Assembly (NCBI GenBank): GCA_016180645.1
Contig: JACPAV010000024.1
Coordinates: forward strand, 72,085 to 136,084
DNA length: 64,000 nucleotides
Reading direction: 5' to 3'
From: Nitrospirota bacterium
GTDB taxonomy: Bacteria > JACPQY01
Under the pieces are notes generated by a model. The model had not been told where the DNA came from and searched no databases. It saw only the letters and a program-made list of their open reading frames with translations. Of the stretch, positions 43,628 to 51,730 are shown piece by piece. The stretch's first letter is position 1. Every line of letters starts with the position of its first letter. The translations under genes and the position numbers were made by a program.

Positions 43628-45114
43628 GAAAGCTTGTTTTCCCCTTCTGGCTCCTCACGTTTCTCGCCTCACACCTCACGCCTGCCGGCGCGGAGCCCTT
43701 CAACTACGGGCAGGCCCCGCTGGGCGTGCAGTCGAGTGGACGAGGTGGGGTGAACGCCGCGTGGGGCGGGGATGCTTCGGCGGTGTTCTTCAATCCCGCG
43801 GGACTGGGTCTGTTGTCACCGGGACAGTGGAACGGCGTCGTGTCCGGTTTTGCGGAGTACGGGCAGGCAACGCAGAAGACGGTGTTTACGGACAAGGACG
43901 TGTCGGGGAAGACGTTGGACGGAATGCTGACGTACGCCGGCGCAGTTCGCGGCACATCCTGGGGCGGGGTCGGCTTGGCGTTCGTCGTTCCTGAGAGGCT
44001 TTCCGTTAAGACGCTGAAACGGTACGAGGATTTGAAGTTTGGAGAGGATCAGTCTGAACGACAGTTTCCAAGTGGGAGCGTGTCGATGAATACGGATGTG
44101 ACCACGTTTCTCCTGGGGCCAGCCGCGGCCTGGCGGGCTTGGCCGGAGGTCCTATCCATCGGCCTCCACGGATTCTACTCGCTGAGGAGCGCCCACACCG
44201 GGCGCACGGTCTTCATCAAAGTGGATCCCGATACGTCCGTCGGGCTCGAAACCGTCACTCAGCAGATCAGCCAGGCCTTTCAGGTGGGCTTGGGCTTTTG
44301 GGTTCGGCCGTTCCATGCTCTTTCGCTGGGCGCGGCTGCGGACTACACCCTCCCTGTAAAGAATTCATTCACCGTTTCCCGAGCGCTCGTTTCCGTCGAC
44401 AAGGAGCGCTTGCGAGAGTTGGCCGGCGAGGTGGTGACCGGACGGACGACGATCGACCAGGCGACCACTGAACTCGATCGGTTCATTGTGACGCCGGAGG
44501 TGTCTTCGACCCGCGAGGACTACCGCCAGCCCCTGAGCGTGCGGGTGGGACCGCGCGTCGACCTGCCGACAGGAACCAGCCTCGGATTCGATGTGGTCTG
44601 GTACGCGGCCGAGCGCCAATACACTCGCATGCGGGCGTTACCCGGATTTGATCCGGAAACCCAGGTGGTTTCCGAGCCGTGCGATCCGAAGGCGGAGGAG
44701 AAGAACCCATTCTTGGTGCCGGAAGTGCCCGCCCCGTTCCATTGTTCGAAGCAGGAGGCCATCGTAAACGTCCACTTCGGTGCGGAGCAGACGTTGCGGC
44801 CGGGACTGGTTGTGGCGGCGGGATTCTATACGGATTTCAGCAATCATCCGTCCATTTCGGCCTTGTTTGAAGAAGAAGGGGAAGAGAGGCGGGAGTTGAC
44901 CGACCAGAGCGGTTTTCAGATCCAGGCCCCGAGCGAAGTGAATGTGTATCACCTGACGGCAGGCGTCTCCTTACGGAGGGGCGCGATGCTCGTTTCGCCG
45001 GCCCTGAGCTACGGTTGGGGAAGCGGTGCGACACTGTCCATCGCGCCGGTGCAGAAAAGGAAAGAGCTACGCCGGGATGTCCGCGCGGGTTTGGGCGTTT
45101 CGTTCGACTTCTGA
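43624..45114 (+). CDS. FadL/OmpP1/TodX-family outer-membrane transport protein
   Basis: The 496-residue protein has a signal peptide (MRKLVFPFWLLTFLASHLTP, cleavage near AGA-EPF). The mature N-terminus carries the family plug motif ASAVFFNPAGLG preceded by GGVNAAWGGD. Alternating beta-strands run to the end, with a C-terminal aromatic residue (LGVSFDF). Family members are 14-stranded barrels that carry long-chain fatty acids or aromatic hydrocarbons across the outer membrane. A Cys pair (SEPCDPKAEE, PFHCSKQE) in an external loop may form a disulfide. ATGA overlap with rsmA couples the genes. Confidence 0.9.
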   Translation: MRKLVFPFWLLTFLASHLTPAGAEPFNYGQAPLGVQSSGRGGVNAAWGGDASAVFFNPAGLGLLSPGQWNGVVSGFAEYGQATQKTVFTDKDVSGKTLDGMLTYAGAVRGTSWGGVGLAFVVPERLSVKTLKRYEDLKFGEDQSERQFPSGSVSMNTDVTTFLLGPAAAWRAWPEVLSIGLHGFYSLRSAHTGRTVFIKVDPDTSVGLETVTQQISQAFQVGLGFWVRPFHALSLGAAADYTLPVKNSFTVSRALVSVDKERLRELAGEVVTGRTTIDQATTELDRFIVTPEVSSTREDYRQPLSVRVGPRVDLPTGTSLGFDVVWYAAERQYTRMRALPGFDPETQVVSEPCDPKAEEKNPFLVPEVPAPFHCSKQEAIVNVHFGAEQTLRPGLVVAAGFYTDFSNHPSISALFEEEGEERRELTDQSGFQIQAPSEVNVYHLTAGVSLRRGAMLVSPALSYGWGSGATLSIAPVQKRKELRRDVRAGLGVSFDF

Positions 45115-45117
45115 TAC

Positions 45118-45174
45118 GGAAAAGGGGTCGGGAGTCTTTTCCCAGTCACAGAAAAGACTTCCGACCCCTTTTCC
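45118..45174. terminator. Long perfect-type hairpin between convergent genes
   Basis: A 24-base arm beginning GGAAAAGGGGTCGGGAG pairs with CTTCCGACCCCTTTTCC across a nine-base loop, with one mismatch. It sits between convergent genes, and A/T runs at both arms would serve as a bidirectional terminator. The AAAAGGGGTCGGGAGTCTTTT word is also typical of REP-type elements, so it may be both. Confidence 0.65.
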
Positions 45175-45190
45175 GGCTCCCGCGAGAGGG

Positions 45191-47083
45191 TCAGTTCTCG
45201 TCGCGGCGTTTGAGCGATGTGACAGCGGGATCGAGAAACGGTCGGTACGTGATCCCGAAGTATTTCAGCTTAAGGCTGAGGTTCGGGGGGCTGAGACCGA
45301 GGGCTTTCGCGGCCTCCACGTTCGACTTGGACCTGTGGAGGTGGTACTCGATGAGCTTGGTCTGAAAGAGGCGTACGAGGGAAGCGTAGTCTTTAGCTTC
45401 CGAGAGAGAGGCCAGGAGGAACGGAAACAGATTCCCCCTCGCCTCCGGAAAACGCTCAAGAAGTTGGGAATCGATCAAGCCACGCACGTACCGGCTGGCT
45501 GCGATGGAAGTTTCCACGATGCGCGTAATGGTGGCGGAGTCGACGGACTCAATCGCGTGGACTCCGAGCACCTGCTCCGGCCATGCAGCCGGAGAGGACG
45601 CGGCGGCGGGGGCGGCCTGACCTGTCACGACGAGCAGGGGGAGATTCGGGTTTAGATTGCGCAGCCGCAAGATCACGGAATCCGGCGTGACCGTTGACGA
45701 TTCACCGGGGTGGATGATCGCCAGGTCGAATCCGCCGCTCCGGACCTGGCGGGCATATCGACCGGCGTCCGCAACGAACTCCGTTTCCACACCTACGTTC
45801 CGCAACACCCCGCCCAGGGCCGCGAGTTGAGCTCGCGGATCATAAATCAGCACCCGCCGTTTGGCCGATCCCTGCACCCAGCCGCTCTGGGCCACGGCCA
45901 TGGAGGTGGAGACGCCTTCGGCGGTCTGCCGGACTGGAAACGGCTGGAGCCGGGTAATCTTCACGATCATCTCCATCTGTCGGGCGATCATTTTCAGGAG
46001 GGCGAAATCCTGGCGCGAGAACAAGACGCCTTCGAACGATTCCCCGAGGCTCAGGACGCCGACGGGTTTCGTGGAGCTCCCGAGGCGGACCACCGCGGCC
46101 AGCCGCTTCTGCCGCATCTCTTCCCGGTAGGGCGATGGCACCTCCGAGGCCCCGACAATAGGTCCGTTCTGGTAGGCCATGATCTCGGGGCTGGGCAGGG
46201 GCAGTTGGGTGTTGCCGACGACGGCGGTGGGTTGTCCCTGATCGTCGAGAACGGCCACATTGAAATCCCGGCTGTCGAAAGCCTCCTGCAGCGATTCAAA
46301 GACGGAGGGCAGGGTGAGCTCGGCATCGGGACTCATCACGGCTTCTCGCACGCGCACATGGAGGCGGTAGCGTTTCGTATTGAGGAGCGGGCCGAGGGCC
46401 ACTTCGGGATCGAAGAATTTCCTTCCGGCCACCGAATAAGCCGTGGCGAGAGCGCCGGGCAGGAACGCGTAAGGCCCGTAGAGATACGAATCCACGTAGC
46501 CGAACATCGGGAGTAGGAGATTCGGAACCGTCGTCAGGAGACCGGAAAACGCCATTCCCGCAAGAAGGATCTCGCTTCGGACCCGTTCGCGGTCGGAAAG
46601 GCGGCCGCTGATCCGGGCACATTCGACAAATGTGATGAATCCAAGAATTCCCAATCCGACGAGTTCGATGGGGTACGCTTTTCCGTACTCGAACGTTACG
46701 AGCGGGATGTCGGCCGTGGTGCCCCGGATCACTTCCGGATGAAAGGCGCCGGCGCCCAGGAGCCCGCTCAGGAATACAGCGGGGGCGAGCGCCCAATTGG
46801 TCGGGTGTTCGTCCCGCCGGGTTTCCAAACTGCGAACGACGAATCCCATGGCCGGGAACAGGAGGGCCATCCCGACGAAAGAAAGCCGGGCCCAGTTGGC
46901 GGCGGCCGCGGTAGAGACATCCGCAGACGTCATGAGAAGACTCAGGCTCCACAGGGCAATCGAAAAGTGTACGCCAAGCGCCAGAAGTCGCGTCCTGTCT
47001 TTCGCTTGAGGAAGCCAAGTGGCCAATCCCAAGGCCACGTAAAGCCCCACGAGGTAAGGCAGGGCCGATTGCCAGAAGTTCAT
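45191..47083 (-). CDS. Membrane-bound regulator: 7TM - GAF - degenerate receiver - Fis-type HTH
   Basis: The 630-residue protein opens with seven predicted membrane segments (about 1-230), like the 7TM sensor part of histidine kinases (LVGLYVALGLATWLP, LSFVGMALLFPAMGFVV). A GAF domain (about 245-385) follows. Residues 420-530 look like a receiver (RRVLIYDPRAQLAAL), but the phosphate-accepting Asp position reads LAIIHPGES, so it is probably not phosphorylated. The C-terminus is a Fis-type helix-turn-helix (SNVEAAKALGLSPPNLSLKL). There is neither a kinase nor an AAA+ domain. I infer a one-component, membrane-tethered transcription regulator. It lies 12 bases after the PaaK-like gene in the same direction. 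Confidence 0.75.
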   Translation of the reverse strand: MNFWQSALPYLVGLYVALGLATWLPQAKDRTRLLALGVHFSIALWSLSLLMTSADVSTAAAANWARLSFVGMALLFPAMGFVVRSLETRRDEHPTNWALAPAVFLSGLLGAGAFHPEVIRGTTADIPLVTFEYGKAYPIELVGLGILGFITFVECARISGRLSDRERVRSEILLAGMAFSGLLTTVPNLLLPMFGYVDSYLYGPYAFLPGALATAYSVAGRKFFDPEVALGPLLNTKRYRLHVRVREAVMSPDAELTLPSVFESLQEAFDSRDFNVAVLDDQGQPTAVVGNTQLPLPSPEIMAYQNGPIVGASEVPSPYREEMRQKRLAAVVRLGSSTKPVGVLSLGESFEGVLFSRQDFALLKMIARQMEMIVKITRLQPFPVRQTAEGVSTSMAVAQSGWVQGSAKRRVLIYDPRAQLAALGGVLRNVGVETEFVADAGRYARQVRSGGFDLAIIHPGESSTVTPDSVILRLRNLNPNLPLLVVTGQAAPAAASSPAAWPEQVLGVHAIESVDSATITRIVETSIAASRYVRGLIDSQLLERFPEARGNLFPFLLASLSEAKDYASLVRLFQTKLIEYHLHRSKSNVEAAKALGLSPPNLSLKLKYFGITYRPFLDPAVTSLKRRDEN

Positions 47084-47095
47084 GGTATCCCCCTT

Positions 47096-48283
47096 TTACA
47101 GGAAGTAGCTGTTCTTGACCTTCTGTGGGTTGGAAGCAAGATGCTCGGATTCGAAGCCCACAATTTCGACAATCGGATCGGCCGAGGCCGGATTGTCCTT
47201 GTATGATTCCCTGAAATCAGTATTCACGGTTAATAGTTTTTGAACGATAGCGCCCTTGCATTCAAGAGTCAATCCTTCTGACGGGGGGATTCCCTTAACC
47301 GCTTGAAGAAGGAATTTCAGCCGGGCCGTGCCGGCGGGGGTGTGCGTTACGCCCATTTTGAAGGTGCGGATCGTGGCGGCGGCGAGCGGGTGTTCCAGAA
47401 GCGCAGAGGCCACGGTATCGGGATAAATGTTGGCCCCGTCGATGGAAACCGTACCGTCGCACCGGCCGAAAATAAAGAGAATGGGCAGAGCGAGCCGTTC
47501 AGCCGGGGCATCCACTCCGAGCGCTCGAAGGCGCGCGAAGGTGGCTTCACAATCGAGGACGCCGCCTTCGTCGCCCACGCAGAATGTCACCCGCGGCGAA
47601 ACAGAGTGAGGGTTGAGCGTGGTCACTTCCACTTCGTTCTGGCCCGCTGCATTTCGCGTGGACCGGATGTAGTCGCCCGATGGATTGTACTGCCCGAGAA
47701 ACACTGGCTCACGTTCCGTTCCCAGAATCTCCTTCCGCAAGGTGGGAGAGTCGAGGAGGATTCCGAGCAGTGCCTTGGAGCAGGGAGTTTCGGAAGCGAT
47801 CCCGACTTCGAGATCGGAGGCGCCGTAGGCTGAGACGAGCCGCGCTCCGGGCCTGAGCCCCGATTCCATGAATGTCCGCCAGCCGGAGGGGAAGCCTTCG
47901 CCGCCGGACATCACGTCGACCCGAAACGACTTGACGTCGAATCCCGGCCGGGCGTGGAGGAAGCGGACCAATTCGGCCAGGAAGGGAGGATAGCCCGCCA
48001 GGAGATACCGCTCTCCGGGGCCGAAGATTTGCATGGCTGTCAGGGCGAACCGCCTGGAAATGAGGTGTGCCACGGCGGTGTCGGCGCTCTTGAGATAGGC
48101 TTCGATTCGCGCCGGATTCCTTCTTGCCTGGCGAATCGCCCACCTCAGAATGGGGATGGGGATCCTGGAGTAGAGCGAATGAAGGGTCCTCCACCGAAGA
48201 TTTGCGGGAAACATCATCCAAGCTGCCTGAGAGGCCGATCGACATGAATGCAGCTTAAGTGAATGCATTTCGCTTGGGCACAC
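47096..48283 (-). CDS. PaaK-like adenylate-forming protein, N-terminally truncated
   Basis: The 395-residue frame matches the middle and C-terminal parts of phenylacetate-CoA ligase/CoF-synthetase-like enzymes: LLAGYPPFLAELVRF, MSGGEGFPSGWR, SAYGASDLEVGIASETP, QYNPSGDYI, VGDEGGV and LFIFGRCDGTVSIDGANIYP (hinge Asp region). The Ser/Thr/Gly-rich ATP loop (SSGTTG type) that should lie about 100 residues earlier is missing; the frame starts inside AT-rich DNA at 48283. The start codon is uncertain. It may be inactive or a remnant. The downstream membrane regulator gene follows after 12 bases. Confidence 0.7.
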   Translation of the reverse strand: MCPSEMHSLKLHSCRSASQAAWMMFPANLRWRTLHSLYSRIPIPILRWAIRQARRNPARIEAYLKSADTAVAHLISRRFALTAMQIFGPGERYLLAGYPPFLAELVRFLHARPGFDVKSFRVDVMSGGEGFPSGWRTFMESGLRPGARLVSAYGASDLEVGIASETPCSKALLGILLDSPTLRKEILGTEREPVFLGQYNPSGDYIRSTRNAAGQNEVEVTTLNPHSVSPRVTFCVGDEGGVLDCEATFARLRALGVDAPAERLALPILFIFGRCDGTVSIDGANIYPDTVASALLEHPLAAATIRTFKMGVTHTPAGTARLKFLLQAVKGIPPSEGLTLECKGAIVQKLLTVNTDFRESYKDNPASADPIVEIVGFESEHLASNPQKVKNSYFL

Positions 48284-48555
48284 ACATAGACTCTGTATTA
48301 CAATGCCGACCTTATTTCAAGCATAATTAATATATTTTAATATTATTAACTATACTTCTGTGATCTGCATAATTCCATGGCTTCCGTGAGCAGGCATCGG
48401 ATCTCCGGTCCAAAGCCACATGTCATTGACGCCATGCAGTAATGATGGTAATTGTGTCACTTAGTGACTATATTGAATTCGTATAAGTAATGTTACGTTA
48501 ATGAATGGGTAGAACACCCTAAATATATGGAAGTCTGCGATGGACGGGGGTTAGG
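48284..48555. other. AT-rich divergent intergenic region
   Basis: This stretch is strikingly AT-rich compared with its surroundings (for example AATTAATATATTTTAATATT at 48325-48344). It separates two divergent genes. Possible boxes TTAATG (48498-48503) and TAAATA (48520-48525) could drive the hybrid kinase with a leader of about 25 bases. No gene is seen. Confidence 0.5.
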
Positions 48556-50118
48556 ATGGGAGTGATCAGAGCCGGCCAAGAATTGAGAGTGCTCCATTTG
48601 GAAGACGATGCCGCCTATCGGAAATTTGTGGTTAACTTGCTTCGGAGGGAGGGGATGGCCGTACGATTCTCGCACGCGGAGAGTTGCGAGGAGTTCGTCC
48701 ATCTGCTCCAAGGGGAGCGATTTGACTTGGTGATTTCGGACTACACGCTTCCGGCCTTCGACGGCCTATCGGCGCTCAGCATAGCCAAGTCGATTCGACC
48801 GGAGCTTCCGTTCATCTTCTTGTCCGGCACGATGGGGGAGGAGCGGGCGGCCGAGGCGGTCCTGAACGGTGCAACGGACTACGTGCTCAAGGATCGGCCG
48901 CTTCGCCTCGTCAGCGTCATCCGCCGGGCCATCCGGGAAGAGGGCGAGAGGGAAGTGCGCCGGAGTTTGGAGGCTCAGCTCCTACAGGCGCAGAAAATGG
49001 AGTGCGTGGGGCGACTGGCCGGTGGGGTCGCGCATGATTTCAACAATCTCCTGACGGTCATTTCGGGGCGGGCGGACATGCTTCTCTCGGGGAAAGGCGA
49101 ATTGGATCCCGACCGCGAAGACCTGGTGGAAATACGTCAGGCCGCAACGAGAGCCGCGGAGCTGACGAGGAGACTCCTTATGTTCGGCCGGGCGGATCAC
49201 CCTCGCGCGCAAAGCCTGGATCCGAGGGTACTGGTCTCCGACCTTCTCAAGATGATCCGCCGCCTCATTGGGGAAGACATCGAGGTGGTCGCCGAGCTGG
49301 CCGAGGACGCCGGATGGATTCGGGTGGACGCGGCGCAGATGGAGCAGGTGTTGGTGAATCTCGCGGTGAACGCGAGGGATGCCATGCCGAGGGGTGGAAA
49401 GCTGATCATTGGGGTGAGGACTCTCGACCTCGATGAGGACTACGCCTCGCGGCACCTCGATGTCCTTCCGGGGCGATACATCGAACTCCGCGTGGAGGAC
49501 AACGGCCAAGGCATCGCCCCCGAGGTACTTCCTCACATCTTCGAGCCGTTTTTCACCACGAAAGAGCCCGGAAAGGGAACGGGTCTCGGCCTGTCCATGG
49601 TGTATGGCGCCGTGCGCCAATGGGGAGGTCACGTGGAGGTTCGGACGTCGCCCGGTGGCGGCGCCGCTTTCTTGATTTACATGCCTCAAGCGGCGGAATC
49701 TGAGTTCTCCGTCTTGCCGACAGAGGCGCAGACGTGTCCACGCGGCTGCGAGACGGTCCTGCTTGTGGAGGACGATGACATGGTGCGAACCATTGCCTGC
49801 CGGATTCTTCGGGCGGGGGGATACGAGGTCATCGAGGCCTCGAACGCTCAGGAGGCGCTGGCGAGGATCGAAAAAAGCGGGCCGCGTCTGGATCTTCTGG
49901 TCACGGATGTGGTGATGCCGGGAATGAGCGGTTGGGAACTCGTGGATCTCGTCCGGCAGAATAGTCCCAAGACCCGCGCGCTTCTGATTTCAGGTTACGA
50001 GGCCCATCAAATGCTTGAGAAGCGGATGTCCGATTCCTACATGCACTTTCTTCCGAAACCCTTTTCCATGAAGACCCTTTCCGAGAAAGTACGCGAGGTC
50101 CTGGACGCAGTCGAGTGA
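48556..50118 (+). CDS. Receiver - histidine kinase - receiver hybrid
   Basis: The 520-residue cytoplasmic protein has an N-terminal receiver (LHLEDD, phospho-acceptor Asp62 in VISDYTLP), a dimerisation helix with His160 in VGRLAGGVAHDFNNLL, and a catalytic ATPase with NLAVNARDAMP (N box), VEDNGQGI and TGLGLSMV. It ends in a second receiver (Asp451 in VTDVVMPGMSG, Lys in HFLPKPFS). No membrane segment or sensor domain is present, so input probably comes by phosphotransfer to the first receiver. The second receiver may be an output or sink. No cognate DNA-binding regulator is adjacent apart from the membrane HTH protein across the AT-rich gap. Confidence 0.92.
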   Translation: MGVIRAGQELRVLHLEDDAAYRKFVVNLLRREGMAVRFSHAESCEEFVHLLQGERFDLVISDYTLPAFDGLSALSIAKSIRPELPFIFLSGTMGEERAAEAVLNGATDYVLKDRPLRLVSVIRRAIREEGEREVRRSLEAQLLQAQKMECVGRLAGGVAHDFNNLLTVISGRADMLLSGKGELDPDREDLVEIRQAATRAAELTRRLLMFGRADHPRAQSLDPRVLVSDLLKMIRRLIGEDIEVVAELAEDAGWIRVDAAQMEQVLVNLAVNARDAMPRGGKLIIGVRTLDLDEDYASRHLDVLPGRYIELRVEDNGQGIAPEVLPHIFEPFFTTKEPGKGTGLGLSMVYGAVRQWGGHVEVRTSPGGGAAFLIYMPQAAESEFSVLPTEAQTCPRGCETVLLVEDDDMVRTIACRILRAGGYEVIEASNAQEALARIEKSGPRLDLLVTDVVMPGMSGWELVDLVRQNSPKTRALLISGYEAHQMLEKRMSDSYMHFLPKPFSMKTLSEKVREVLDAVE

Positions 50119-50250
50119 CCTCCGGTGGGATCGGGGCTGCGGGGAGTCTTTGGAGCGGAGCTTCCGCGCTCTTTGCGAGCGGCCGGCCCAGGCCCCCGGA
50201 CTCGGTCGCGGCATGATAGGCGTTTCAGCGCGGAGCCGACTCCGTATCAA

Positions 50251-51185
50251 TTATTGGGGTGTGAGGCGGGCTGAGTATAGGGTGTGTTGGATCGGCAAGT
50301 CGGCGGGATAGTCGATCTTGCGCCGGGCTGCTTCGGTCATGAGGTGGTACGCGACCTCCACATCCAGGGTGTGGGATCCCGGCGCTCCGGCCACTCGTTC
50401 GGCGAATCTGAACGAGCGTTCCTTACCGGGGTGGAGCCGGTTGTCCCGAAGTTCGAGAATCATCGGACGCCAGAGGATCCATCGCTTCAGGGTATGAGTC
50501 TGCGTTCTGACCATGCTTCCGTCGGCTGCGTTCCGAAGCGTGAACGTGACCGTCACAAAGCGGTCGGGATCACCGGTCGGGAAAGTGTGACCTGCTCCTA
50601 CGTTTGACAATTTCAATTCAACGTCGATCGTGCCTCTCCCATTCTCAAACCGGCTGCGATCTTCCGGTTCGATGCTCACGGCCTTCCGGACCATGTCCCC
50701 ATCATGCCCGCCTCTCCACAGGTGGCGTTTGGAAGGTCTCACCGGGCCGCCGAATGCCACGGGGCGCTCGACGGCAGGCATGTGACACTGGATGCAACCG
50801 TATCCCTGAACGGGGTCGTCCCTGACTTCCGCATAGGTTCCGCACGGCGGGCCGATGTAGAACATACCGGGGTCCTTCCCTTCCACCTCGTGGCAACGGC
50901 GGCACACACCGCCGCCATCGAGAAATGAGGCATCCTGTCGAACCGGGTGAGGCGCCGCCGAATCCGCGTACGGGCCAACGATAACGCCGTCTTGAACGTG
51001 GCAGATAGCGCACGTTCCGAAACCGTGAAGATTCTCAGCGGGCCGAACAGGCGATAGCCCAGCGAACCCATCGACGCAACCAGCAGGGCGATCACCCCGA
51101 TGGCGGCCTGACCGTGTGCGGACCATCCAACCCCGATCACCTTCCCCCACGGCGTTGTTGAATTCGGCCGGCTCCACAACATCTT
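50251..51185 (-). pseudogene. Membrane-anchored three-haem cytochrome c, frameshifted
   Basis: From the ATG at 51185 the frame encodes a single membrane anchor (AAIGVIALLVASMGSLGYRL) as far as FGP near 51040. The haem-binding part is in another frame: AENLHGFGTCAICHVQDG, then CRRCH and CIQCH, with further His residues and a long beta-rich C-terminal domain (VGAGHTFPTGDPDRFVTVTF). A one-base indel around 51035-51045 (GGCCCGCTGAGAAT) would join them. The result would be a periplasm-facing multihaem cytochrome. It follows the selenoprotein gene by 11 bases. Either a real loss of function or a sequencing error; I cannot tell which. Confidence 0.7.
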
Positions 51186-51195
51186 CAACGCAGCA

Positions 51196-51717
51196 CTAAG
51201 GCTTGAAGGAGAACGCATCCAACGTGAGTGGCGGTTCCTTTTCGCCGGCGAATTCGAAGTGGCCGCGAACGGAAAGCGGCGATGGCCCCCGAGAGTGCGG
51301 GTCCGCCAGCAACTCGTGCAGCACTTCGTTTTGCGCCAAGCTCAAGCGTTGTTCACTGCCTGAGACGACGAAGAAGAACGAGAAACCTTGTCGGAGGAGG
51401 ATTCCCTCGGCCTCGATCCGCACCGCGCCGACTTTCTGCCCGGCCTTCTCTACCAATTGTCTTATCCTGGGGAAGTCGACGGGTTTCCCCGGCTTCGGGA
51501 TGATTTCGGCCTTCTGCTTCTTGAGACTCACGTCCACGCGGTCCACGGTCGGTAACTTGGCGAGAGCCCGACGGGCCCCCAGCGCGCAGAACGGTCAGGT
51601 CATGCCGAGGACCTCCACCTCGATCCGCATGATCTCGGCGCGGGATGGGAGGGGAACCGCCACGACGCTCAGCACGGAAGCGATGAAGAACATCTTGAAA
51701 AGGTCTCGGGGTTTCAC
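51196..51717 (-). CDS. Secreted heavy-metal-associated (HMA) selenoprotein, Sec at an in-frame TGA
   Basis: From a GTG at 51717 the frame gives 173 residues if the TGA at 51597-51595 is read as selenocysteine. A signal peptide (KMFFIASVLSVVAVPLPSRA) precedes an HMA domain. Its metal site reads GMT-Sec41-PFC44, where family members have GMTCxxC. HMA-type sequence continues on both sides of the TGA (MRIEVEVLGMT before, CALGARRALAKLPTVDRVDV after), so this is not a random stop. The C-terminal 60 residues look like a small beta-rich (OB-like) domain. Likely role: periplasmic binding of Hg(II) or another soft metal, like MerP, inside a mer-type cluster. A SECIS-like hairpin follows the TGA. Confidence 0.82.
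51563..51579 (-). promoter_or_regulatory. SECIS-like hairpin downstream of the in-frame TGA
   Basis: On the minus strand GGGGCCC-GTC-GGGCTCT folds into a seven-pair stem (two G-U pairs) with a three-base loop starting with G. The loop lies 23-25 bases after the TGA. Known bacterial SECIS elements have a small apical loop with an early G at about 16-37 bases. Confidence 0.6.
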
Positions 51718-51730
51718 CGGTCGTCCCTTC

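Noticed and set aside
48284-48555. Replication origin in the AT-rich segment
   Set aside because: No DnaA-box cluster (TTATCCACA type) and no dnaA/dnaN/gidA nearby.
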